50,727 nt of DNA, taken from the NCBI GenBank assembly GCA_030602615.1, contig JAUVZM010000013.1, positions 1 to 50,727 on the forward strand, read 5' to 3'. Of this stretch, positions 16,770 through 24,828 are shown piece after piece. The position numbers and the translations under genes were made by a program. The notes under the pieces were generated by a model that did no database searches, had not been told where the DNA came from, and saw only the letters and a program-made list of their open reading frames with translations. Every line of letters starts with the position of its first letter. Position 1 is the first letter of the stretch. Source of the stretch: a bacterium (GTDB taxonomy: Bacteria > Armatimonadota > Zipacnadia > Zipacnadales > Zipacnadaceae).

Positions 16770-18078
16770 GGTGCTGCAAAGATTCATTGACTCGCTCAAG
16801 ATACGGCCAGCCCGCCCGTCTGTGGGGCCGAAATCGGGCCTGTATCACTATGAGTACCTGGAGAAGGAGTGGCCGACGCGATTTCACCTGCGCATTGACC
16901 CCGACGGGCAGGGTCTGCTGCTGGCCAATGCCGCCCAGGCGGCGGTGCTGTCGGCCAGCGGCGTGCTGATGGTGCAGGGGATACTCGAAGGTCGTGAAGA
17001 CCACGAGATATTCTTAGATGTCGGCAAGACATTTCCCGATGTTACCGGCGACGAAATCTGGACAGGCATAGCTGAGGTTCAGGCGCTGATTGCTGACCTC
17101 GGTACGCCCGGCGACAACTATCCCATCTCTAATCTGGACGATCCCTATGCCGCGACCCGCAGTCGCATGCTGGCCGCGCCCCTGCGGGCGGATGTTGTAC
17201 CGAGCGAACTTGAACAGACCAAACGGGTCCTACAGCGATTGTGGGACGCTGGCATTCCTCAGGCCACTATACTTGTTCAGTCCGAGACCGATAGGGAGAC
17301 TGTTACCCGGATAGTCGAGAGCGCCGAGGACCTGGGGATGATCACCGGACTGCGTACGCTGGCTCATTGGCTGCCCGCTGATATCCTGGATGAAGCCGCC
17401 AACGCCGGGCTTGATCATCTGACCCTGGTTTACATCTCCCCCATCCCCCAGCAGCACGACGGGCTGACCGCTGCCGGTGACCACGACCTGGCGCTGCGGC
17501 ACTTTGCTCGCTGCCACGAAGTGGAGCTGTGTCCCGTCGCGCAGGTCCCGCTCTTCCGCGATAATGTAGACGGGCTTGACACTCTCATTGCCAAGCTGGG
17601 CGACCGCGGTGTCTCCAATATCTCGTTCTTCGCACTGGCCTGCCCCGACGACGACCAAGCCGCCCGCCAGGCAGGCGCTCTGCCTGGCTCAACCCTGCCG
17701 CAGGTGGCTACCACAATTAACGAGGCGGCGGAGAATGCCCAGGTGCGTTATCTGTGGGAGCCGCCGGTCCGGTTTGATGCGACCAGGTCGCTGAGCGACC
17801 ATATTGTTGCCGGTCCGCGAGCCGCCGGCGATGTGGCCATCCGGGTTGAGGCAGATGGTACAGTCTACCCGGCACGGGGGCCGCGTACTGCAGCAGGTAA
17901 CATTTTGCAGGACGACTGGGAGCAGATCTGGCGCAGTGCCTGCTTTGCGCGCTACCGTGAGCGGCTGGCCGCTCCGACGCGCTGTGCAGACTGCCCCGAT
18001 CTGCCCATCTGCGCTGCGGACTGCCCGCGCGATGGCCGTGGCTGGAGCGATGATACCACAGGTGGTGATGACTCATGA
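16756..18078 (+). CDS. Degenerate radical SAM (cluster-less) protein with SPASM-like C-terminus
   Basis: 440 residues from TTG. It is a paralogue of the radical SAM protein upstream: the N-terminal region aligns (FHLRIDPDGQGLLLANAA against LHLRIHQDYTGLLLING), and so does the C-terminal NIL.D.WE.IW segment. The loop carrying CxxxCxxC is absent: the sequence runs from LRADVVPSELEQ straight to RVLQRLWDAGIP, and GGEP is replaced. It should not bind the SAM-cleaving cluster. It keeps C410-x2-C413-x5-C419-x3-C423 of SPASM but lacks the upstream pocket Cys (GTVYPA). It is probably a structural or substrate-binding partner, comparable in logic to two-protein systems such as GeoRSP, where a SPASM protein without the radical SAM motif accompanies a maturase. 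Its stop overlaps the next start (ATGA). Confidence 0.78.
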   Translation: MTEPSVLQRFIDSLKIRPARPSVGPKSGLYHYEYLEKEWPTRFHLRIDPDGQGLLLANAAQAAVLSASGVLMVQGILEGREDHEIFLDVGKTFPDVTGDEIWTGIAEVQALIADLGTPGDNYPISNLDDPYAATRSRMLAAPLRADVVPSELEQTKRVLQRLWDAGIPQATILVQSETDRETVTRIVESAEDLGMITGLRTLAHWLPADILDEAANAGLDHLTLVYISPIPQQHDGLTAAGDHDLALRHFARCHEVELCPVAQVPLFRDNVDGLDTLIAKLGDRGVSNISFFALACPDDDQAARQAGALPGSTLPQVATTINEAAENAQVRYLWEPPVRFDATRSLSDHIVAGPRAAGDVAIRVEADGTVYPARGPRTAAGNILQDDWEQIWRSACFARYRERLAAPTRCADCPDLPICAADCPRDGRGWSDDTTGGDDS

Positions 18079-19874
18079 ACCGCTATCTCCTTGCGGCTCT
18101 GATTCTGGTACTGGTGGCTGGGACAGCGAGCTGGGCGCAGGACTACTCGTTCTCCGTCCCCCGAATGTTGCTGGAGGTTACTCCCAACAGCGATGCCTCA
18201 GTGACCCTCGACTACACAATAGAGTTCCAGTGTAGTCCGAACGCTCATCCCATTGATGTCGTTGATGTGGGCCTGCCCCATAAGGGCTACAACATCGGCA
18301 ATATGAGCGCGAGTATTGATGGTCACGACCTCCATAGCTTCGCACCCTCGACGTACCTAAAGAAGGACCAGCACGGGGTGGAAGTTCCTTTCTCCCAGTA
18401 TGCTATTCCCCCCGGGCAGGGCGGGGAGTTTCACTTCAGTTGCACGATGCCCAATCTCATCTTCCAGGATACCACGAACAAGGATAACGCTTCATTACAG
18501 ATAACACCAACCTGGTTTGACGCCGACCTGCTGCAGGGCTCCACGCAGTTGAACGTGGTTGTGTACCTCCCGCAGTCGGTCACGCTCGACGAAGCTCTGT
18601 ATCAGAAAAAGCCGTTCAGCGACAAGCTGCAGCTACAGAATAGGAACGCCGTGGTATGGCGTTGGGAACAAACACGGGTGGATGGCCCGCACCTGGTGGG
18701 GGTCTCTTTCCCCCAGCGCGACCTGGAGCGGGTCGTGCGCATCACCAAACTAATGCTGCTGGGCAAGTGGTGGCGGGAGAATCCCACCATTCGCTTCTTC
18801 TGGGCCTTAGGCCTATTCGTGCTCTTCGGCTTCATCTTTTTCCGTGTGACCGGCGGCACCGGCGTAACCGTCTTTATATTCCTGCTGGGCGTCTCGGCCA
18901 TCGCCTTCGCGATGAGCCCCTTCCTCGAAGCAATCGCGCTGCCGGTGCTCTTGTTCATCTGGTGGGTCAGTGGGCGCAGCGAAGCAGGCCGTCGGCGCAA
19001 GTATCTCCCCCCTATTGCCTCGGTAGAACACGGCGGTATCAAGCGGGGCCTGCCTGTACCCGAGGCCGCAGTAGTAATGGAGTTGCCGCTGGGCAAGGTG
19101 CTTACGCTGGTCATTTTCGGCCTGCTAAAGAAAGACCTCGTCCGGCAGGTTCAGGCTGATCCCCTGGCGCTGGAACTGGTCGAAGACTACCACGGAAGCC
19201 GATCTGAGCGCCAGGCCGCTGCTCGGGAAAACGGCACTGTCATCCACGCATACGAGCAGCCTTTCCTGAACGTCTTTGAAGAAAACCCGTCAGTGCCCAT
19301 TGAAGAGTTGAACGTGCAGGAGCCGATGAAGGGGCTGATCGAGAAGGCCGCCGAGCGGATGAGCGGGTTCAATCTCCCGCAGACCCGCGAGTATTACCGC
19401 TCGATTGTGCACGGGGCCTGGACGAAGGCCAAGGCCATTGGCGACTTGAGCGAGCGGACTCAGTTCGTGGACGAGAACTTCCTGTGGCTGCTGCTGGATG
19501 ATGGCTACGACGAGAGCTTCAATACCTGGCATGGCCGGGGCTACCACTACCACCCCACCTGGACGCGAGGCGGGGCTGGCGTTGGCCTGCCTGCGCCCGC
19601 GCCAGTGACAACCGGAGGGCGCACCACCACCGGCGATGTGGCGGCTTCCTTTGCTGGTTGGTCGGAAAATGTCACCGGCAGGCTGGCCGGGACCCTGGAT
19701 CCGGTGTCTCTGGGCACTGCCGGGCGGCCCGGGTTTGATCTCTCCGGCGTGGATCGGGTCACTCTCGACGTGCTCGAATCTATGGCGGAAAGCTCAGGCA
19801 GCGGAGGCGGCGGTGGCGGGTGTGCTTGCGCAGGATGCGCCTGTGCCTGTGCTTGCGCCGGTGGTGGGAGATGA
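18075..19874 (+). CDS. Membrane protein with exported N-domain and Cys-Ala-Gly C-terminal tail
   Basis: 599 residues. A signal peptide (1-22) leads to an extracytoplasmic beta-rich domain (about 23-230). Transmembrane helices follow around 240-302, then a basic stop-transfer (GRRRKY) and a cytosolic region with PLGKVLTLVIFGLLKKDLV. The overall layout recalls DUF2207-like membrane proteins. After a Gly/Ser linker the last residues alternate Cys and Ala, with Cys at 583, 585, 588, 590, 592 and 594, ending GGGR. On this topology the tail is cytosolic, where the radical SAM and SPASM proteins act, so it is the natural candidate substrate. The start overlaps the upstream gene by ATGA, and the stop overlaps the methyltransferase start by ATGA. 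The biological role is unknown. Confidence 0.75.
   Translation: MNRYLLAALILVLVAGTASWAQDYSFSVPRMLLEVTPNSDASVTLDYTIEFQCSPNAHPIDVVDVGLPHKGYNIGNMSASIDGHDLHSFAPSTYLKKDQHGVEVPFSQYAIPPGQGGEFHFSCTMPNLIFQDTTNKDNASLQITPTWFDADLLQGSTQLNVVVYLPQSVTLDEALYQKKPFSDKLQLQNRNAVVWRWEQTRVDGPHLVGVSFPQRDLERVVRITKLMLLGKWWRENPTIRFFWALGLFVLFGFIFFRVTGGTGVTVFIFLLGVSAIAFAMSPFLEAIALPVLLFIWWVSGRSEAGRRRKYLPPIASVEHGGIKRGLPVPEAAVVMELPLGKVLTLVIFGLLKKDLVRQVQADPLALELVEDYHGSRSERQAAARENGTVIHAYEQPFLNVFEENPSVPIEELNVQEPMKGLIEKAAERMSGFNLPQTREYYRSIVHGAWTKAKAIGDLSERTQFVDENFLWLLLDDGYDESFNTWHGRGYHYHPTWTRGGAGVGLPAPAPVTTGGRTTTGDVAASFAGWSENVTGRLAGTLDPVSLGTAGRPGFDLSGVDRVTLDVLESMAESSGSGGGGGGCACAGCACACACAGGGR
19821..19871 (+). other. Cys-Ala repeat tail, candidate modification site
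   Basis: These codons give C-A-C-A-G-C-A-C-A-C-A-C-A then three Gly and Arg. Six Cys fall in twelve residues, almost every second position, at the very end of a protein that otherwise has few Cys. Such spacing suits thioether crosslinks, metal binding or other thiol modification. Nothing in the sequence proves modification. Confidence 0.6.
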
Positions 19875-20635
19875 GCTCGCCGGGCCAGGATGAGCCAAGT
19901 TGGCCAGACTTGCCCTCGGAAGCCCAGGCTCAGCAGCTCTCGCAATGGCTGGCGGGGCCGCGCTCGCGGGCGCTGCGCCGGGCGGCCATCGGTCATCGCC
20001 GCCACGTATTGGAAGTGGGTACCGGTCACGGCGTGGTCACCAGCGAACTGGCCCGCCGCTGCCGAGGGCGGGTCACTGCACTTGACTGTCGTGCTGATGT
20101 CCTGGCTGGCTGCACTATGCCTGAGGTCAGCTTTGTGGCCGGAGACGCGCAGCACTTACCCTTCCCCGACGCCAGCTTTGACCTCGTCTTCTTCCAAAAC
20201 ACGCTGCTATGGATCTCTAATCCGGAGGCCGCTATTGCTGAAAGCGGGCGGGTGCTGCAATCAGGTGGCGTAGTTGTGGCACTGGAACCCGACTACGGGG
20301 GTATGATGGAGTATCCAGACTGGGGCATCCGCGAGCTGTGGATTAGCGGCTTGTCTCAAGCCGGTGCCGACCCTCTGGCCGGCCGCAAGTTGCCGGGGCT
20401 GTGCGAAGCGGCTGGCTTTCAGGTCTGGGTGGAGCTCGTACATATTCCCCAGCCAGTTCAGGCCGAGGCACTGAGCTTGCTAGATGATCTTCCCCTGACT
20501 GACAATCAACGCCAAATCGCTCAGAATGTGCGTGGGTATATCGAAAGAGCCAACGGAGACTGGGCCGTATTCCTGCACGTGCCCTACTTCCTCATCGTGG
20601 CAACGAAACTAGGATCCCAACCTGAGATCCTCTGA
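19871..20635 (+). CDS. Class I SAM-dependent methyltransferase
   Basis: 254 residues from ATG 19871, chosen over an in-frame ATG at 19820 because it overlaps the preceding stop (ATGA) and is preceded by GGGAG. Motif I is VLEVGTGHG, followed by the acidic end of strand 2 (TALDCR), motif II-like GDAQHLPFPDASFDLVFFQN and the post-motif ALEPDYGG. This is the UbiE/methyltransferase-11 layout. Its substrate is unknown. Because it is translationally coupled to the Cys-Ala-tail protein and its maturase genes, it may methylate that protein or a small molecule in the same pathway; this is inference. Confidence 0.85.
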   Translation: MSSPGQDEPSWPDLPSEAQAQQLSQWLAGPRSRALRRAAIGHRRHVLEVGTGHGVVTSELARRCRGRVTALDCRADVLAGCTMPEVSFVAGDAQHLPFPDASFDLVFFQNTLLWISNPEAAIAESGRVLQSGGVVVALEPDYGGMMEYPDWGIRELWISGLSQAGADPLAGRKLPGLCEAAGFQVWVELVHIPQPVQAEALSLLDDLPLTDNQRQIAQNVRGYIERANGDWAVFLHVPYFLIVATKLGSQPEIL

Positions 20636-20696
20636 AATAGCGCAGCCACTGCTGATATGGCGCGATGAGGTTGGCACGGGCCGACTATTCAGTCTC

Positions 20697-22070
20697 CTAC
20701 GGCGTGTATGGCTCCATCGCTGCTGCCAGGTTAGCTGGAATAGCACTGGCCGAGCTTTCCTCCGGCTCCCACAGTTGATTCATCATGCGTAGCACCTCGT
20801 CTGAGATGACCCGCCCGGCACTGGCCTCCAACTGGCGTGAAAGTATGGGCATCGCCCCGTAACCGCCGCGCTCGGCCTGTTCAATAGTAGGGATGTAGCC
20901 GAAGCTATCATTGGCCAGTTCGACCACCATAGTATAGGGCGCGGGCGACCAGTGCTTGATGGTCAAGCCCCAGTGTACGAAAATCTCGCCGGGAAGGGTG
21001 GCCATCCCGACCGGCCCGATGCGGATGGTCTGCACCGGCACCTGGGCAGTTTGGCCGTCGCAAGGCCACTCGTTGACCTTTTCGATAAGGAATGTCTCAA
21101 AATCATTTTTCGGACCTTGCTCTTTGAGTTGTACCACTATCTCACGGAGATTCTCATCCACTTCATAGTACGGAATATCGAGGATTTGCAACAAGCTCTC
21201 GAGAGTTTCGTCATGAGATGGCTCGGCCTTCTCCACTGCATTGATGGCCACTGCCCCCAAAGCCCGGCCCAGTTGGACGGCCTTTGGTGCAAGCGCCGTA
21301 GGCAGTTCAGTTTCGTAGTGGCTGCAGTGGTTGATGTCGCCGCAGGTGCCTTGCAGCAGCAGCGTGGTCACCTGGTCGCCATAGTTGGCTTTGATCGTCT
21401 TAGCCAGCTCGCCAGGCCAGTCGGCTGATACGAAATCAGCGCCACCTCCGCCAATCACGTCTACATGTAGCGCGAAGTTGGTCAGCATCCCCCGCAGGTT
21501 GCTTGCCTGGTCGTAAACACCCAGGACCACCATCTCGGGGTCAATTGGCCCCGCGATGCCCGCTACCTCTCTGGGGTCGCCATCCCAGCCAAACTGGTCA
21601 GTTCCGTCGCGCATCCGCAGCAGGCGATTGAACGACAGTTCCGCTTCGTAGCCGCTCTTGGCCCGCAACTGGGCCTCAAACATCTGGCTGGTTGCTTCTT
21701 CCACAGCAGCAGCAATTGTCGGTGCCAAGATGGCAACATAATCCCTGTCTATCGGCACGACTACCGGTGCGACTTCCCGCTCAGAAAGCTCGGGACCCGT
21801 ATGGGTGTGGGTAGCCGAAATCATCACCGATTCCGGCGGTATGCCCACGCGCTCAGCGATGATGCCCTTAGCTGGCTCGACTATCTCCGCCGTCATATGC
21901 AGCAGATCGCATACGACCAGCGCTACCCGCTGACCGTCGGCTTCAAACACGGCGGCCTTGGCGTACAGCTCGTCACGGACGCTTTCGCCAATCCGCTCAT
22001 GAAAATATCCCGCCAAATACGTAGGGATTGGAGGAGTAATTACTTTTTCAGCAAAGCCTGCCTTGATCAT
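20697..22070 (-). CDS. Neutral/alkaline ceramidase-like hydrolase, N-terminal domain only
   Basis: 457 residues matching the N-terminal catalytic domain of neutral/alkaline non-lysosomal ceramidases. It opens AGFAEKVITPP, continues with DELYAKAAVFEADGQRVALVVCDLL, and carries the zinc-binding SATHTHTGPE near residues 85-94. Late in the chain come GEIFVHWG and NDSFGYIP. Ceramidases split the N-acyl bond of ceramide; many bacterial relatives of this short form lack the C-terminal domain and have unknown substrates. There is no signal peptide, so a cytosolic location is likely. AGGTGG lies upstream of the ATG. Confidence 0.85.
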   Translation of the reverse strand: MIKAGFAEKVITPPIPTYLAGYFHERIGESVRDELYAKAAVFEADGQRVALVVCDLLHMTAEIVEPAKGIIAERVGIPPESVMISATHTHTGPELSEREVAPVVVPIDRDYVAILAPTIAAAVEEATSQMFEAQLRAKSGYEAELSFNRLLRMRDGTDQFGWDGDPREVAGIAGPIDPEMVVLGVYDQASNLRGMLTNFALHVDVIGGGGADFVSADWPGELAKTIKANYGDQVTTLLLQGTCGDINHCSHYETELPTALAPKAVQLGRALGAVAINAVEKAEPSHDETLESLLQILDIPYYEVDENLREIVVQLKEQGPKNDFETFLIEKVNEWPCDGQTAQVPVQTIRIGPVGMATLPGEIFVHWGLTIKHWSPAPYTMVVELANDSFGYIPTIEQAERGGYGAMPILSRQLEASAGRVISDEVLRMMNQLWEPEESSASAIPANLAAAMEPYTP

Positions 22071-22373
22071 AGCACCACCTCATTCTGTCGCTGGGGATTG
22101 CTTCGCGATGCTTGGCTATTCGCGTTGGGAGGATCTGTTTCCTTCTTTTGTATAGGAAGCCGGGAGAATACAAGCAGAGCTTGGACGAATCTGGAACCGA
22201 TGTACATCGTCCTATTGCTAACGACCGCCAATGCTCTCGCCTATCTGCACGGCGCGCTTGCCCCGGTCTGAATGCTGTGATGCAAGGCCTACCATCCTGG
22301 CAGAGCGTCGCGTCGGCCGACGGTTCGGCCCGCAATCACGGTTCAACAAGAGGAATAGCCCAAATCAGAGGAA
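22071..22373. other. Intergenic stretch, nothing recognised
   Basis: 303 bp between two minus-strand genes. I found no convincing terminator, promoter or coding remnant beyond the ribosome-binding site of the ceramidase-like gene. Confidence 0.4.
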
Positions 22374-23399
22374 CTACTCGCCGATCTGGATCGGTAGCTG
22401 CCAGGCGACCTGGTCGTTCACCTTCACCTGGCAACGGTATTCGCCGGGCTGAAAGCTTTCCGAACGGCGGGAATAGATGGTTACGGCAAACTTCCGGCTA
22501 CCCGAGAGGAGAATCAGCCGCTGCAGCAGCAAGCGGTCGCCGTGAAAGAACTGTACGGTTACATCTGTGTTCGCGGGTGTATCAGTTAACTGGAGCAAAA
22601 CAACTAGCTGGGCGGTATCAGCAGGAAACCTCTCTCCTGCATCCACCAGCTTATTTTCCTCGTCCAGGGATGTACCCACAGCGACTTTCTGCAGACAACT
22701 GTCCAGGTCACGGACGACGACATCCGACTGGTTGCCGCCGGCAGGCTCGGCAGCTTGAGGGGCGTGCTGCTGGCTCTCCTGATCGGCCTGATAGGCCAGC
22801 AGGGCCTGTTGGCTGGTATCGAGCCTGGCCCATTGCTGCTCGTTGTCGGGCCGAATGCGCAGACTGTCAACCAACTGCTTGATGATCTCGCCGGGTCTGA
22901 CCTGCGCTGAACCTGGGAATGTCAGGCTCATCTCCCACAGATGTTCGGACGCAGCCAGTACCCAGATTTGCGCTTGCAGTTGGGCTCCGTCTTGCAGCAA
23001 AGTCCCAGCCGCAGTGGCCGCCGGAATGCCGCCGATCTTGCCAAGGCCTGCTGTGGTCAGGCGAAACGGCTTGTAGGCGCGGAGCGTCTCTTCCAGGCTT
23101 GCGCGCAGGCTGTTCAGTTCGAGCGGGCCGGTGGCCGGCTGCACTGTCAGAGTGACGCTGGCCCCTGACTTTTCCTGGACCAAAACTACAGACGCCCCAC
23201 CCCCTGGCAGTGCGCGGTGGGGTTCAAAATGCCAGGAAGCGGGGGCAGTCAGTTGCACTGAGGCGGCGCCGACCGGCACAATCATGCAATCGGGGCTTGC
23301 GTTCTCTTCCTCTGCCCCAAGCCCGGTCCCAAGCCCCAGAAGTGTGACTGTCACTAGCGCAATTGCGGCATAATATCGGCGCGGCTGCCCCATGGTCAT
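22374..23399 (-). CDS. Exported protein of unknown function
   Basis: 341 residues with a signal peptide (about 1-29, ending LGLGTGLGAEEE). A first domain (about 35-165) contains LTAPASWHF and WEMSLTFPGS and resembles small exported beta proteins of the DcrB/PsbP kind only loosely. A Gln/Ala-rich linker follows (about 200-225), then a beta domain ending FQPGEYRCQVKVNDQVAWQL, which resembles an Ig-like fold that carries a polypeptide chain. No catalytic motif is visible. It probably stays periplasmic or on the surface. Confidence 0.6.
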   Translation of the reverse strand: MTMGQPRRYYAAIALVTVTLLGLGTGLGAEEENASPDCMIVPVGAASVQLTAPASWHFEPHRALPGGGASVVLVQEKSGASVTLTVQPATGPLELNSLRASLEETLRAYKPFRLTTAGLGKIGGIPAATAAGTLLQDGAQLQAQIWVLAASEHLWEMSLTFPGSAQVRPGEIIKQLVDSLRIRPDNEQQWARLDTSQQALLAYQADQESQQHAPQAAEPAGGNQSDVVVRDLDSCLQKVAVGTSLDEENKLVDAGERFPADTAQLVVLLQLTDTPANTDVTVQFFHGDRLLLQRLILLSGSRKFAVTIYSRRSESFQPGEYRCQVKVNDQVAWQLPIQIGE

Positions 23400-23622
23400 C
23401 GCCTACGTAACTAATCGGTCATTTACCAGCGAAGATTAAGCCGGGTAACGCATCTGTGTTATACCCAACAAGAGCGTATCTTGAACTTATCTTTAGTTAC
23501 ATAGGGCTGGCCATATTGAGGATGTCAAAGCAAATCAATGGACAAACATCAGAGGCAAAACATACGATGTAGTAAAGCCTTCAGGTGGCCAGCAGGGGGG
23601 TTCCGTCATACTAGCAGACGGA

Positions 23623-23646
23623 GTGGGGACGAACAACCGTCCCCAC
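23623..23646. repeat. Inverted repeat, 9-bp perfect stem
   Basis: GTGGGGACG (23623-23631) pairs with CGTCCCCAC (23638-23646) around a six-base loop, AACAAC. The short loop makes a stable RNA hairpin on either strand. No T-run follows. Confidence 0.6.
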
Positions 23647-23651
23647 AGCAG

Positions 23652-23705
23652 ACCGGAAGACTACTCCGTTGGGGAATCGGCTTCTTCCCACAGTAGTCTT
23701 CCGGT
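23652..23705 (-). terminator. Long hairpin downstream of the PEP-CTERM gene
   Basis: ACCGGAAGACTACT (23652-23665) pairs perfectly with AGTAGTCTTCCGGT (23692-23705). The 26-base loop can form a further TGGG/CCCA helix. It lies 67 bp after the PEP-CTERM stop. It lacks a T-run, so it is either a rho-assisted end, an mRNA-stabilising element or part of a dispersed repeat. Confidence 0.45.
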
Positions 23706-23771
23706 TTGTGATTCCAGCTTCAATTAGTCGGCCAAGTGGCTGTTGGCCGGGGCGGAGCTGACTCCCAACTA

Positions 23772-24470
23772 TCACTCAGTCTCTCTGCGGCGGCGGACAG
23801 CCACTCCCAGAGTCAGCAGACCCAGGGCTAGCATAGCCATGGTGCTGGGCTCCGGGATGTAGGAGTCGGGACGCAGAATGTGTCCGTCTAGCGAGCCGTC
23901 GCTCGGCGGGAGGAGCGGATCCGCAAGTAGGAAACCAGCATTCCAGAATGTATTGAGGCCTTCGCACCCTGCCGTGCCATCTTTTGTATAGAAGTCGCCC
24001 CAGACCGGCAAGCGATTGCTGGTGAACTCAACATTGAAGGTGGTGGTACCACAGCACCCGTTATCATCAAACTTCACCCCATAAAGATCATCGGGCATGT
24101 CCGGGTTACCTGATCCGGGGTAAAACCATTCGCCGATGAAGGCCTCTCCGTAGTCCCCCGTGATGTCCCAGATATCGCCATCGGGAAGTGGATCGGATGT
24201 CTCCAATATGAAGTGACTAACGGCTCCGTGGTAGACGCGGATTTCGTACTGGTAGTGGTAAAAGCCAGCCTCCGTTTCGGTGATCCACCATTCTATCTCG
24301 GCGGGAAACCAATCTTCATCATCACCCGGGTCATTCACCCAGATCCCAGTCCCGTCAAAAGGCGTGGCAGTCAACTGACCGTGGTAGGTCGTGTCCGCCG
24401 GCGCAGTAATACCGGTCAGCAATACTACCGCCAGTATGGCGGCGAGCAACATATAACCGTATCTTGTCAT
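23772..24470 (-). CDS. PEP-CTERM sorted exported protein
   Basis: 232 residues. A signal peptide (1-25) is followed by an acidic beta-rich domain of unknown function with several paired Cys (NGCCGTT). The C-terminal sorting tag reads PEPSTMAMLALGLLTLGVAV, then RRRR. PEP-CTERM tags are recognised by an exosortase in the inner membrane, cut and the protein released or anchored at the surface, often with exopolysaccharide. GAGGTG lies upstream of the ATG. No exosortase gene is in the window; it must be elsewhere. Confidence 0.85.
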   Translation of the reverse strand: MTRYGYMLLAAILAVVLLTGITAPADTTYHGQLTATPFDGTGIWVNDPGDDEDWFPAEIEWWITETEAGFYHYQYEIRVYHGAVSHFILETSDPLPDGDIWDITGDYGEAFIGEWFYPGSGNPDMPDDLYGVKFDDNGCCGTTTFNVEFTSNRLPVWGDFYTKDGTAGCEGLNTFWNAGFLLADPLLPPSDGSLDGHILRPDSYIPEPSTMAMLALGLLTLGVAVRRRRETE

Positions 24471-24522
24471 TTCAACTACACCTCACTCGCTTACTTGTCT
24501 GTACAGCAGTACAAGAGATGCC

Positions 24523-24828
24523 TCACACAGCGGGAACTTCGGAGCTGTCCGTTCTGATGGGCACTCTCCTACTAATCCCCGCCACAGCCTTGTTATGCTC
24601 ACACTGATGACAGGCTCGCCAGGGCGAAATTCGTTCCCCCAACAGGGGGGCATGTAGACGACAGCGCAATTCTTTGTATTCCTTCACCTTCCCAAGCCAG
24701 GAAGGCCGCCAGAATACGAAGGTCACGAAGTGCTCGCAACGCGGTCGTTGTTCTTTCAGCACGCCGCCTAGGCTCCCAAGCAATCGACGCCACCAGGTAA
24801 CCAAATTAATGATCTGTTCGATGCTCAT
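24523..24828 (-). CDS. Hypothetical small protein, possible leader gene
   Basis: 101 residues, not recognised. It starts MSIEQIINLVTWWRRLLG (amphipathic, Trp-rich), is basic throughout and has a CHQC pair near residues 73-76. Support comes mainly from a good promoter just upstream (24876-24904) and a position 52 bp before the PEP-CTERM gene on the same strand. The ribosome-binding site is poor (AGGGTG, long spacing). It could equally be untranslated leader. Confidence 0.35.
   Translation of the reverse strand: MSIEQIINLVTWWRRLLGSLGGVLKEQRPRCEHFVTFVFWRPSWLGKVKEYKELRCRLHAPLLGERISPWRACHQCEHNKAVAGISRRVPIRTDSSEVPAV

Larger units (their letters stand above)
23400..23771. other. Intergenic region with paired hairpins
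   Basis: 372 bp between two minus-strand genes. It contains two perfect inverted repeats, listed next, about 65-150 bp beyond the stop of the PEP-CTERM gene. The half nearer the upstream end of the exported-protein gene should hold its promoter; a TATAAC-like box on the minus strand (23459-23464) is the best, weak, candidate. Confidence 0.4.

Noticed and set aside
22112-22882. 256-codon plus-strand frame over the exported-protein gene
   Set aside because: Arg/Gly/Pro-rich shadow sequence with no motif; the minus-strand protein with a signal peptide explains the region.
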